Shown piece by piece: positions 8,200-15,902 of a stretch of DNA of 37,526 nucleotides (positions are counted from its first letter, which is position 1; each line of letters starts with the position of its first letter). Below the pieces are notes generated by a model. The model ran no database searches. It saw nothing but the letters and a program-made list of their open reading frames with translations, and had not been told where the DNA came from. The DNA comes from CAZPAV01 sp964584755 (GTDB taxonomy: Bacteria; Actinomycetota; Acidimicrobiia; Spongiisociales; UBA5794), in NCBI GenBank assembly GCA_964584755.1, contig CAZPAV010000030.1, positions 1 through 37,526 of the forward strand, given 5' to 3'. Made by a program: the position numbers and the translations under genes.

Positions 8200-9467
8200 C
8201 CGCCTCCTCCCGGAGACGGTCGGCGCCCGCCCTCCCTCGGGGGTTCGGCGCCCTCTGGGTGACGGTGGCGCTCGACCTCCTGGGGTTCGGCATCATCCTC
8301 CCCATCCTCCCCCTCTACGCGACCCGCTTCTCGGCGGGTCCGGTGGCGGTGGGACTCCTCTTCTCCGCCTACGCCATCGCCCAGACCGTGGCCTCGCCGC
8401 TGTGGGGGCGCCTCTCGGACCGGGTGGGCCGCAAGCCGGTGCTCGTCGTCACCCTGGCCGGCTCGACCCTGGGGAGCCTGCTCCTCGGGATCGCCGGCTC
8501 CCTGCCGGTCCTCTTCCTCGGTCGTGTCGTCGACGGGGCCTCCGGGGCGAGCGTGGCCGTCGCCCGCTCCGTGGTCGCCGACGTCGCCGCGGCCGGACAG
8601 CGGGCCCGTCTCATGGGGCTCCTCGGCGCCGCGTTCGGAGTGGGCTTCGTCCTCGGCCCGGCGCTGGGCGCGGCCGCGGTGCTCGTGGGGCCCCGCATCC
8701 CCTTCTTCCTCGCCGCCGGGGTCGCCGGCGTCAACACGGTGGTGACGCTCCTGCGGCTCCCCTCCCCCGAGCCCACCGTGCCGGTGCCGCGCCCCCGTCT
8801 CTCCCTGGCGGACGCGCTGCGCCGTCGGGGCGTCTCCCGGCTCCTCCTGGCCACGCTCGCCGCGGTGACCGGCTTCAGCGGGTTCGAGGCGACCTTCGCC
8901 CTGCTCGGCGCCCGTCGCCTCGGCATGACCGACGCGGTCGTGGCCGTCGTCTTCGTCGGGGTGGGGGTCGTGGTGGTGGCCGTCCAGGGGGGACTCGTGG
9001 GGCCGGCGGCACGCCGGGTCCCCGAGGAGGTCCTGCTGCGGGCCGGGTTGACGCTCGACGTGGCCGGATTCGTGACGCTCGCCGGCGCGGCGAGCTGGCC
9101 CGTGCTGCTCACCGCGCTCCTCCTCCTCGCCGTCGGCCAGGGGCTCGTCATGCCCGTCCTCGCCTCCGCGGTCGCGGGACGCTCCTCGGCCGGAGGGGCC
9201 GGGCTCCTCCTCGGGGCCCACCAGTCGGCCAACGGCTTCGCCCGCGTCGTCGGCCCCGCCCTGGCCGGTTCCCTCTTCGCGGTCGGCCCGGGGGTGCCGT
9301 ACGTCGCCGCGGCCGCCCTGGGCGTGGGTGCGATCGCCCTCGTGCCCGGATCCGCGAACCGGGCGCCGGGGTCGGGTCGGATCGGGAGGGGGGGAGCGGA
9401 TCGGGGGAACATCCCCGCCGTGCCGGGGGTTGGAGACGCGGGAAGCCAACGCGGAGGTGATCGATGA
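8196..9467 (+). CDS. Major facilitator superfamily transporter (TetA/multidrug-like)
   Basis: A predicted 12-helix membrane protein of 423 residues. The motif-A loop between helices 2 and 3 is present (GRLSDRVGRKPVL), and the following LGRVVDGASGA and GPALG segments match drug:H+ antiporters of the TetA group. GTG 8196 overlaps the hemY stop and the stop overlaps the next gene, so it is co-translated with the heme operon. That suggests export of a porphyrin, heme or a heme-related toxic compound, but the sequence does not reveal the substrate. The last ~35 residues are Gly/Arg-rich and probably cytoplasmic. Confidence 0.85.
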   Translation: MTASSRRRSAPALPRGFGALWVTVALDLLGFGIILPILPLYATRFSAGPVAVGLLFSAYAIAQTVASPLWGRLSDRVGRKPVLVVTLAGSTLGSLLLGIAGSLPVLFLGRVVDGASGASVAVARSVVADVAAAGQRARLMGLLGAAFGVGFVLGPALGAAAVLVGPRIPFFLAAGVAGVNTVVTLLRLPSPEPTVPVPRPRLSLADALRRRGVSRLLLATLAAVTGFSGFEATFALLGARRLGMTDAVVAVVFVGVGVVVVAVQGGLVGPAARRVPEEVLLRAGLTLDVAGFVTLAGAASWPVLLTALLLLAVGQGLVMPVLASAVAGRSSAGGAGLLLGAHQSANGFARVVGPALAGSLFAVGPGVPYVAAAALGVGAIALVPGSANRAPGSGRIGRGGADRGNIPAVPGVGDAGSQRGGDR

Positions 9468-10117
9468 GCTCGTTGTCGGAGCAGCTACGCGCCCGAGCGG
9501 AGGCGTCCGCCGCCAAGACCCCGGAACCGGCCCGAGCCGTGATGGCCCGGGCGCTGCGGGAGCTCGAGGAGTCGGGCCTCGCGTCGCGGGCCCGCGACGT
9601 CGGCGACCGGGCCCCCACGTTCACCCTCCCCGACGCCCGTGGCGGCGAGGTCTCCCTCGAGGGGCTCCTCGCCGAGGGACCGGTCGTCATCTCCTTCTAC
9701 CGGGGTGGCTGGTGCCCCTACTGCAACCTCGAGCTGCAGGCTCTCCAGGAGTCCCTCGACGGGTTCGCCGCCGCCGGGGCGACGCTCGTGGCCATCTCCC
9801 CGAACCCGCCCGACGGGTCGCTCTCCACCGTCGAGCGGCACGGCCTCGCCTTCCCCGTGCTCTCGGACGTGGGGAACACGGTGGCTCGCGAGTTCGGGCT
9901 CGTCTTCACCGTGCCCGACGACCTCGCCGAGCTGTACCGGAAGATCGGATTCGACGTCGGTGCAGCGAACGGGGACGGCTCGTGGGACATCCCGATCCCG
10001 GCGACGTACGTCGTCGACACCGACGGGCGGATCGTCTTCGCCTTCGTCGACCCCGACTACCGGCGCCGGGCCGAGCCCGCCGACGTCATCGCCGCCGTCG
10101 CCGCGCTGAGGCCCTGA
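9464..10117 (+). CDS. Peroxiredoxin-like thiol peroxidase (AhpC/TSA family)
   Basis: It probably reduces peroxides in the cytosol. The protein has 217 residues: an N-terminal helical extension of about 45 residues, then a thioredoxin fold beginning GDRAPTFTLPD. The active-site segment FYRGGWCPYCNLEL holds a CxxC pair (C84, C87), as in the peroxiredoxin-like subgroup rather than classical 2-Cys AhpC. ATG 9464 overlaps the MFS stop, making it the last gene of the heme operon. This is sensible because porphyrin/iron handling and HemY both generate peroxide. A strong hairpin follows. Confidence 0.88.
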   Translation: MSSLSEQLRARAEASAAKTPEPARAVMARALRELEESGLASRARDVGDRAPTFTLPDARGGEVSLEGLLAEGPVVISFYRGGWCPYCNLELQALQESLDGFAAAGATLVAISPNPPDGSLSTVERHGLAFPVLSDVGNTVAREFGLVFTVPDDLAELYRKIGFDVGAANGDGSWDIPIPATYVVDTDGRIVFAFVDPDYRRRAEPADVIAAVAALRP

Positions 10118-10124
10118 GCGCCGA

Positions 10125-10149
10125 TCGCCGCCGCCGCGGGCGGCGGCGA
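10125..10149 (+). terminator. Hairpin closing the heme operon
   Basis: A perfect 11-bp stem TCGCCGCCGCC / GGCGGCGGCGA with a 3-base loop begins 8 bases after the peroxiredoxin stop. There is no T-tract, as is common for hairpin-type ends in GC-rich actinobacteria. Confidence 0.55.
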
Positions 10150-10175
10150 GGAGTGCGGTTGGGACCCCCGCGGCC

Positions 10176-10190
10176 TAACATCGGCGGCGC
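10176..10190 (+). promoter_or_regulatory. -10 box of a probable leaderless promoter
   Basis: TAACAT (10176-10181) lies 9 bases before ATG 10191, and no Shine-Dalgarno is present. The same TAACAT-N9-ATG layout precedes purN. Confidence 0.55.
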
Positions 10191-11642
10191 ATGATCGACC
10201 GTAATCCGCCGGTGATCATCCAGGGGGGTATGGGCGCCGGCGTCTCGACCTGGCGGCTCGCCAGAGCCGTCGCCTCCACGGGCCAGCTCGGTGTCGTCTC
10301 CGGTACGGGGATCGACACCATCCTGGCGCGCCGGCTCCAGCTCGGAGATCCCGACGGCGCCCTCCGCCGGGCCCTCGCCGCCTTCCCCATCCCGGGGGTC
10401 GCCGACCGCATCCTCGAGCGGTACTTCATCGCCGGCGGCAAGGATCCGGACGCGCCCTTCCGCAAGAACCCCATGCCGCGGCTCGAGCCGTCACGGCACC
10501 TCCTCGACCTCTACGTGGCGGCGAACTTCGTCGAGGTGTGGCTGGCGAAGGAGGGACACGACGGTCCCGTCGGGATCAACTTCCTCGAGAAGATCCAGAT
10601 CCCCCATCTGGCCTCCCTCTACGGCGCCATGCTCGCCGACGTCGACGTCGTCCTCATGGGTGCGGGCATCCCTCGCCTCATCCCCAGGATCCTCGACCGG
10701 CTCGCCGCCGGGGAGCCCGTCGAGTACCGCATCGACGTGAAGGGCGCCGACCGCTCCGAGGTGTTCGTCACGAGGTTCGACCCGGTGGCGTACGGCGAGG
10801 GGACCCTTCCCGCCGTGCGGCGGCCGGCCTTCCTCGCCATCATCTCCTCCCACGTCCTCGCCACCATGCTCGCCCGCAAGACCGACGGCAAGGTCGACGG
10901 CTTCGTCGTCGAGGGCCCCACCGCCGGAGGCCACAACGCGCCGCCGCGCGGCCGCCCCGAGCGCAACGAGCGGGGCGAGCCGGTGTACGGGCAGCGGGAC
11001 GTCCCCGACCTCGAAGTGCTCGTCGCCCTCGGACTTCCGTTCTGGCTCGCCGGGGGGTACGCGGATCCGGAGCAGGTGGAGGACGCCCTCACGGTCGGCG
11101 CCGCCGGCGTCCAGGTGGGAACCGCCTTCGCCTACTGCGAGGAGTCGGGGTTGGACGAGGAGCTGAAGCAGCGGGTCCTCGACCTCAGCCGGGCGGGCCG
11201 CGCCGGGGTGTACACCGACGCGGTGGCCTCCCCGACCGGGTTCCCCTTCAAGGTCGTCCCCATGGCGGGGACGATGTCCGAGGCCGACGTCTACGCGAGC
11301 CGGGACCGCATCTGCGACCTCGGCTACCTGCGCAGCGCCTACCGCAAGGAGGACGGGAGCGTCGGCTGGCGGTGCCCCTCCGAGCCGGTGAAGGAGTACC
11401 TCCGCAAGGGCGGGGACGAGGCGGAGACGTGCGGTCGCAAGTGCCTGTGCAACGCGCTCATGGCGAACATCGGCCTGGGGCAGGTGCGACGGAGGACCGG
11501 CACCCGGGAGCTGCCCCTCGTCACCTCGGGGGACGACGTGGCGAACGTGGCGCGCTTCCTCCGCCCCGGGACGACGACGTACCGGGCCGCGGACGTCGTG
11601 GCCCATCTCCTCGCCGGGGTTCCCTCCGTCTCGCCCGCCTGA
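10191..11642 (+). CDS. Nitronate monooxygenase-like FMN oxidoreductase (COG2070)
   Basis: A 483-residue TIM-barrel flavoprotein. It has the family N-terminus PVIIQGGMGAGVS, the GGH motif (EGPTAGGHNAP, with the histidine in the catalytic position), and the phosphate-binding end LAGGYADPEQ...GAAGVQVGTAFAYC. Unlike the shorter ~320-residue enzymes it carries a C-terminal extension with four cysteines (C395, C414, C418, C420; CGRKCLCNAL), as seen in PfaD-like and other long members. The substrate cannot be read from the sequence: nitronate oxidation is the family name, and an enoyl-reductase role is possible. It appears to be monocistronic and leaderless. Confidence 0.8.
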   Translation: MIDRNPPVIIQGGMGAGVSTWRLARAVASTGQLGVVSGTGIDTILARRLQLGDPDGALRRALAAFPIPGVADRILERYFIAGGKDPDAPFRKNPMPRLEPSRHLLDLYVAANFVEVWLAKEGHDGPVGINFLEKIQIPHLASLYGAMLADVDVVLMGAGIPRLIPRILDRLAAGEPVEYRIDVKGADRSEVFVTRFDPVAYGEGTLPAVRRPAFLAIISSHVLATMLARKTDGKVDGFVVEGPTAGGHNAPPRGRPERNERGEPVYGQRDVPDLEVLVALGLPFWLAGGYADPEQVEDALTVGAAGVQVGTAFAYCEESGLDEELKQRVLDLSRAGRAGVYTDAVASPTGFPFKVVPMAGTMSEADVYASRDRICDLGYLRSAYRKEDGSVGWRCPSEPVKEYLRKGGDEAETCGRKCLCNALMANIGLGQVRRRTGTRELPLVTSGDDVANVARFLRPGTTTYRAADVVAHLLAGVPSVSPA

Positions 11643-11738
11643 GCGGGGGCAGGGTCGGGGTCGCGCCGTCGCGAACGCGTCTCCCCCGGCCCGCCGCGGC
11701 GGCGGCGCACCGACCGCGAAGGCGCCATGCGGCGGCAC

Positions 11739-11751
11739 TAGCCTCCTGTCC
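11739..11751 (+). promoter_or_regulatory. -10 box of a probable leaderless promoter
   Basis: TAGCCT (11739-11744) lies 7 bases before ATG 11752, with no Shine-Dalgarno. The rest of the 11643-11738 gap shows only GC-rich sequence and a short CCGCCGCGGCGG palindrome; I see no cobalamin riboswitch. Confidence 0.4.
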
Positions 11752-12150
11752 ATGCCTCCGCGCATCCTCATCGCCAAGCCCGGACTCGACGGCCACGACC
11801 GTGGCGCCAAGGTCGTGGCCCGGGCGCTGCGGGACGCCGGTTGCGAGGTGATCTACTCGGGTCTCCACCAGACGCCGGAGCAGATCGCCGCGACCGCCGT
11901 CGAGGAGGACGTCGACGCCGTCGGGCTCTCCACGCTCTCGGGAGCGCACCTCACCCTGTTCCCGCAGGTGGTCGCCGCGCTCCGGGAACGAGGGGCCGGC
12001 GACGTCGTCGTCTTCGGCGGAGGCGTCATCCCCGAGCGCGACATCCCCGCGCTGCGGGACGCGGGGATCGCCGCCGTCTTCACCCCGGGAACCTCCCTCG
12101 AGGAGATCCGGCGGTGGGTGGCGGAGCACCTCCCGTCCCGAGAGCGGTGA
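11752..12150 (+). CDS. Stand-alone cobalamin-binding subunit, methylmalonyl-CoA mutase C-terminal type
   Basis: The 132-residue protein is a complete B12-binding Rossmann domain. It has the base-off/His-on signature LDGHDRG (D-x-H-x-x-G) at residues ~14-20, then VGLSTLSGAH and VFGGGVIPERD, which line the dimethylbenzimidazole tail pocket. It matches the small subunit of split acyl-CoA mutases (as in archaea, and IcmB-like), which pairs with a separate catalytic chain absent from this window. Its place just before sucCD fits a propionyl-CoA to succinyl-CoA route. The mutase it serves (methylmalonyl, isobutyryl or ethylmalonyl) is not decidable here. Confidence 0.85.
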   Translation: MPPRILIAKPGLDGHDRGAKVVARALRDAGCEVIYSGLHQTPEQIAATAVEEDVDAVGLSTLSGAHLTLFPQVVAALRERGAGDVVVFGGGVIPERDIPALRDAGIAAVFTPGTSLEEIRRWVAEHLPSRER

Positions 12151-12193
12151 CCGAACAGGGTCCGGCCACCGAGCCGGGCCGGAGGAGGAGCAG

Positions 12194-13417
12194 GTGAAGA
12201 TCCACGAGTATCAGGCCAAGGAGCTGATGCGGGCCCGCGGCATCGCGGTCCCCGTCGGCCGGATGGCCACGACGGTGGAGGAGGCGGTGGCCGCGGTCCG
12301 GCCGCTCGTCGAGGAGACGGGCAACCCGGTCGTCGTCCTCAAGAGCCAGATCCACGCCGGCGGCCGCGGCAAGGGCCGGTTCCGGGAGCATCCGGACGTC
12401 GCCGGCGTCAACGTCGTCACCGACGGCATCGACGGTGGTGTCGGCGCCGCCGAGGCCAAGGTGCGGGAGCTCGCCGAGAAGATGCTCGGCGCGACGCTCG
12501 TCACCGTCCAGACCGGCCCCGAGGGCAAGCGGGTCAACCGGCTGTACGTGGAGCAGGGCATCGACATCGCCCGGGAGCTCTACCTCTCCGTGCTCCTCGA
12601 CAGGGCCGTCTCCCGCAACGTGGTGATGGCCTCCACCGAGGGCGGCACCGAGATCGAGGAGGTGGCGGCGGCCACCCCGGAGAAGATCCTGCGCGAGGAG
12701 ATCGACCCCGCCTTCGGGCTGCTCCCCTTCCAGGCCCGCCGGATCGCCTGGGCGCTCGGTCTCGACGGGGACGCCCACCGCAACGCCGTTCGCTTCGTGA
12801 CGTCCCTCACCGCGGCGGCCGTGGAGCTCGACACGGACCTCATCGAGATCAACCCGCTCGTCGTGACCACCGACGGTCGGGTCATGGCCCTCGACGGCAA
12901 GATGAGCTTCGAGGAGAACGGCCTCTTCCGGCACCCCGACGTCGCCGCCCTGCGCGACGTCGCCGAGGAGGACCCCGCCGAGCTCGAGGCCAAGGAGCAC
13001 GGACTGTCCTTCATCAAGCTCGACGGGAGCATCGGGTGCATGGTCAACGGGGCGGGACTCGCCATGGCCACGATGGACATCATCAAGTACGTGGGTGGCG
13101 AGCCGGCGAACTTCCTCGACGTCGGCGGGGGCGCCCAGCAGGAGCAGATCGCGACCGCGTTCAAGATCATCACGAAGGATCCCAACGTGCGGGGGATCTT
13201 CGTGAACATCTTCGGCGGGATCATGCGCTGCGACACGATCGCCAACGGCGTCGTGGCCGCGGTGCAGGAGGTGGGGCTCGCCGTGCCGCTCGTCGTGCGT
13301 CTCGAAGGGACGAACGTGGAGCTGGGGAAGCGGATCATCGACGAGTCGGGGCTGAACGTCGTGAGCGCCACGGACATGAAGGACGGCGCCCAGAAGATCG
13401 TGGAGTTGGCGAGATGA
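12194..13417 (+). CDS. sucC: Succinate-CoA ligase, ADP/GDP-forming subunit beta
   Basis: The beta chain supplies the ATP-grasp nucleotide site and the succinate site for succinyl-CoA + ADP + Pi = succinate + ATP + CoA in the TCA cycle. The 407-residue protein starts with IHEYQAKELM, has the glycine-rich IHAGGRGKGRF loop, YVEQGIDIARELYLS, EINPLVVTTDG, and GCMVNGAGLAMATMDI plus GGEPANFLDVGGGA in the ligase domain. It is some 15-20 residues longer than E. coli SucC, mainly after the GGRGKG loop. GTG 12194 is preceded by a GGAGGAGGAG ribosome-binding site. It overlaps sucD. Confidence 0.95.
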   Translation: MKIHEYQAKELMRARGIAVPVGRMATTVEEAVAAVRPLVEETGNPVVVLKSQIHAGGRGKGRFREHPDVAGVNVVTDGIDGGVGAAEAKVRELAEKMLGATLVTVQTGPEGKRVNRLYVEQGIDIARELYLSVLLDRAVSRNVVMASTEGGTEIEEVAAATPEKILREEIDPAFGLLPFQARRIAWALGLDGDAHRNAVRFVTSLTAAAVELDTDLIEINPLVVTTDGRVMALDGKMSFEENGLFRHPDVAALRDVAEEDPAELEAKEHGLSFIKLDGSIGCMVNGAGLAMATMDIIKYVGGEPANFLDVGGGAQQEQIATAFKIITKDPNVRGIFVNIFGGIMRCDTIANGVVAAVQEVGLAVPLVVRLEGTNVELGKRIIDESGLNVVSATDMKDGAQKIVELAR

Positions 13418-14343
13418 GCGTCTTGGTCGGCAGGGACACGAAGGTCATCGTCCAGGGGATGGGGAAGACGGGTCGGTTCCACACCGACAAGGCCATCGCC
13501 TACGGGACGACCATGGTGGGGGCGGTGCACCCGAGCCGAGCCGGGGAGACCGAGGTCTTCACCGGGGAGACCGACCACTCCGGGGTGGCCGGACGCGAGG
13601 ATCGGTACCGGGTGGAGCTCCCCATCTTCCGGACCGTGGCCGAGGCCGTGGCCGAGACCGGGGCCGACGCCAGCGTCATCTACGTGCCGCCCCCCTTCGC
13701 CGCCGACGCCATCATGGAGGCGGCCGACGCCGGGGTGCCGCTCGTGGTGTGCATCACCGAGGGGATCCCGGTGACGGACATGGTCCGGGTGAAACGGTAC
13801 CTGGCCGGCAAGGCGACCCGTCTCGTGGGACCCAACTGCCCCGGCGTGATCACCCCGCGGGCCTGCAAGATCGGGATCATGCCCGGGTACATCCACACCC
13901 CGGGTCGCATCGGGGTGGTGAGCCGGTCCGGCACCCTCACCTACGAGGCCGTCTACCAGCTCACCCTCAACGGGCTCGGGCAGACCACCGCCATCGGCAT
14001 CGGCGGCGATCCGGTGAACGGGACCCAGTTCCTCGACGTGCTCGCCATGTTCGACGACGATCCCGACACGGAAGGCGTCATCATGATCGGCGAGATCGGC
14101 GGGACCGCCGAGGAGGAGGCCGCCGCCTGGATCGCCGAGCACATGACGAAGCCGGTGGCGGCGTTCATCGCCGGCACGACGGCCCCTCCGGGGAAGCGGA
14201 TGGGCCACGCCGGCGCGATCATCTCCGGCGGCCGCGGCACGGCCGCGGCGAAGATCGCCGCGTTGGAGGCCGCCGGGGTCGTCATGGCGCCGACCCCCAC
14301 CGACATGGGACAGGCCATGCTCGACGCCCTGGACGGACGGTGA
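13414..14343 (+). CDS. sucD: Succinate-CoA ligase subunit alpha, with divergent CoA-binding loops
   Basis: The alpha chain binds CoA and carries the phosphohistidine. In this 309-residue protein the active His is H265 in KRMGHAGAII, and VVSRSGTLTYEAV and GIGGDPVNGT are conserved. Two N-terminal loops differ from the classical form. The usual QGFTGSQGTFH region reads VIVQGMGKTGRFH (residues 11-23). The usual TPGKGG CoA loop is replaced by HPSRAGETEVF followed by an insertion to about residue 68 (GETDHSGVAGREDRYR). The rest is standard, so function is probably retained. ATG overlaps the sucC stop. Confidence 0.92.
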   Translation: MSVLVGRDTKVIVQGMGKTGRFHTDKAIAYGTTMVGAVHPSRAGETEVFTGETDHSGVAGREDRYRVELPIFRTVAEAVAETGADASVIYVPPPFAADAIMEAADAGVPLVVCITEGIPVTDMVRVKRYLAGKATRLVGPNCPGVITPRACKIGIMPGYIHTPGRIGVVSRSGTLTYEAVYQLTLNGLGQTTAIGIGGDPVNGTQFLDVLAMFDDDPDTEGVIMIGEIGGTAEEEAAAWIAEHMTKPVAAFIAGTTAPPGKRMGHAGAIISGGRGTAAAKIAALEAAGVVMAPTPTDMGQAMLDALDGR

Positions 14344-14349
14344 GCCGGC

Positions 14350-14374
14350 GGTGACCGCGACGGCCGCGGTCACC
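14350..14374. terminator. Perfect inverted repeat after sucD
   Basis: GGTGACCGCG and CGCGGTCACC form a 10-bp stem around a 5-base loop, 6 bases after the sucD stop and 17 bases before the next gene. It could be a sucCD terminator or an operator for the LysE-type gene; there is no T-tract. Confidence 0.45.
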
Positions 14375-14391
14375 CTCGGGAGGGCCGTGCC

Positions 14392-14997
14392 GTGACGGCC
14401 GAGATCCTCGGCGGTCTCACCTTGGGTCTCGCCGCGGGGATCGCCCCCGGTCCGCTCCAGGCGCTCATCGTCACCGCCACGCTCCACCGCGGCTTCTCCG
14501 CCGGCTGGCGGGTGGCGGTGGCGCCGCTACTGACCGACGCCCTCGTCATCGCCGTCACCGTCGGCCTGCTCACCGTGGTGCCGGATCGGGTCCTCGTCGG
14601 TCTCACCGTCGCCGGCGGCCTGGTCGTGGCGGGCGTCGGGGTCGCCGAGATCCGACGTGCCCGCGCCCCGTTCCCGGCAGCGACCGTGGCGGCGGGGGAG
14701 GCCCGAGACCTGTGGCGGGGTGTCGTCGTCAACGTGACGAACCCGCACGTGTGGATCTTCTGGCTCCTCGCGGGAGGACCGCTGCTCGTCCGTCTCCAGC
14801 GGACCTCCCCTCCGGCGGCCGCGGGGTTCCTCGCGGTGTTCTACGCGGGGCTCGTCGGAACGAAGGTCGGCCTCGCCGGAGCCGTCGCCGTCCTGCGGCG
14901 ACGGCTCCCGGAGCGGTGGCGACGACACCTCGTGGCGGGTGGGGGTCTCCTCCTCGTGGCCGGGGGGATCCTCCTCGTGGTGACGGCGATCCGGTGA
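14392..14997 (+). CDS. LysE/RhtB-family exporter
   Basis: A 201-residue inner-membrane protein with about six hydrophobic helices. The N-terminus has LGLAAGIAPGPLQALI, the family's helix-1 motif (usually GxxPGPxxxx), and the centre has NVTNPHVWIFWL, equivalent to the conserved N-x-(L)-N-P-x-x-x-x-(F/W). Members export amino acids or related small molecules; the substrate here is unknown. GTG 14392 follows a GGGAGGG ribosome-binding site. Confidence 0.8.
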   Translation: MTAEILGGLTLGLAAGIAPGPLQALIVTATLHRGFSAGWRVAVAPLLTDALVIAVTVGLLTVVPDRVLVGLTVAGGLVVAGVGVAEIRRARAPFPAATVAAGEARDLWRGVVVNVTNPHVWIFWLLAGGPLLVRLQRTSPPAAAGFLAVFYAGLVGTKVGLAGAVAVLRRRLPERWRRHLVAGGGLLLVAGGILLVVTAIR

Positions 14998-15017
14998 CCC
15001 GACGCCCTCGAGGGTGC

Positions 15018-15029
15018 CAGAATACGGAC
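15018..15029 (+). promoter_or_regulatory. -10 box of a probable leaderless promoter
   Basis: CAGAAT (15018-15023) ends 6 bases before GTG 15030, and no Shine-Dalgarno is visible. A CCCTCGAGGG palindrome (15005-15014) sits just upstream. Confidence 0.35.
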
Positions 15030-15689
15030 GTGGCTCGCTGGAGACGCACGCATCCCGAGACGAGACGTGAGCTCGCGGGACGTCTCCCGAAGGGACGCAT
15101 CCCGCGGTCGTGGCCGCGCGCCCTCGCCGATCCCGTCGCCGGCGTCCTGCTCCTCGCCGGCATCGGGGACGCCGCGTCGGGGAACCCCCTCGACGCGCTC
15201 CTCCTCTTCGGGGTGGCGGCGTCGCTGGTGTGGTGGCGGCGCAGCGGCGGGGTGGAGCGACCGGCGGCCGCCGTGGCCGGGGGAGGGGCGGCCGTCTTCC
15301 CGGTGCGCCGCATCTCGGCACGGGTCGCGGTCCTCGGCGCGACGGCGTTCGCGCTCGCCGTGGGCGGCTTCCCCCGATACTCCTGGCCCTTGACCTTCGC
15401 CGTGCTCGTACCGGGCGCCCTCGGGCTCGTCCATGCCTGGCGCCAGCCGCTCTCCGGCGACGCCGGTCCGCGCCTCGCCCGGATCGGTGTCGCCGTCTGG
15501 CTGGCCCTCCTCGTGGGACTCGGCCTGTGGGAGCTGACGAACCTCCTCCTCCAGCCGACCCTCACCACCGACTCCTGGGCCCATCCGACCTTGAGCGTCC
15601 TCCTCGGCCCCATCCTCGACGCGTGGTGGGGGAGGACGCTGGGGCTCTTCTCGTGGATCCTCCTCGGCTGGTGGCTGGCGGAGCGATGA
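15030..15689 (+). CDS. Integral membrane protein of unknown function
   Basis: A 219-residue protein with a basic N-terminus and about five hydrophobic helices, roughly at residues 35-55, 60-80, 100-120, 122-140 and 155-175, plus one at the C-terminus ending LGLFSWILLGWWLAER. I do not recognise a functional family. Similar multi-helix proteins ending in a HPTLS...W(L)LVGW pattern, followed by a very small membrane protein, are familiar from actinobacteria, but no function is known to me. GTG 15030 is chosen because the membrane protein begins there and a -10 box lies just upstream. The stop overlaps the next ATG. Confidence 0.7.
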   Translation: MARWRRTHPETRRELAGRLPKGRIPRSWPRALADPVAGVLLLAGIGDAASGNPLDALLLFGVAASLVWWRRSGGVERPAAAVAGGGAAVFPVRRISARVAVLGATAFALAVGGFPRYSWPLTFAVLVPGALGLVHAWRQPLSGDAGPRLARIGVAVWLALLVGLGLWELTNLLLQPTLTTDSWAHPTLSVLLGPILDAWWGRTLGLFSWILLGWWLAER

Positions 15690-15886
15690 GCAGCCACACC
15701 GCCTCGGTCCTCGTCTACCTCGCCTTCGTCGTGGGCGGCGCCGTCGTCGATCTGCGGAGCCGCAGCCGGCACTCCCGGCTGCCCTCCTTCGGGGAGCTCG
15801 TGACCCGCGCCATGCGCCGCCGCTCCGGCCGGGTGGGCATCATGGCGGCCTGGATGTGGCTGGGGCTGCACTTCTTCGCGCGTTGA
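15686..15886 (+). CDS. Small membrane protein (possibly DUF6186-like)
   Basis: A 66-residue protein with one N-terminal helix (ASVLVYLAFVVGGAVVDLRS), a basic middle containing LPSFGELVTRAMRRR, and a C-terminal hydrophobic segment ending WMWLGLHFFAR. It resembles the short actinobacterial DUF6186 proteins, as I remember them; function unknown. Its ATG overlaps the stop of the preceding membrane protein (ATGA), so the two are probably co-translated and may form a complex. It is convergent with the reverse-strand gene, 16 bases away. Confidence 0.7.
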   Translation: MSSHTASVLVYLAFVVGGAVVDLRSRSRHSRLPSFGELVTRAMRRRSGRVGIMAAWMWLGLHFFAR

Positions 15887-15902
15887 GCGCCGCGCCCTCC
15901 GC

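Noticed and set aside
11643..11751. Possible cobalamin riboswitch before the B12-binding gene
   Set aside because: The gap is only 109 bases, I see no B12-box-like core, and a -10 box sits 7 bases before the start, leaving no leader for a riboswitch.
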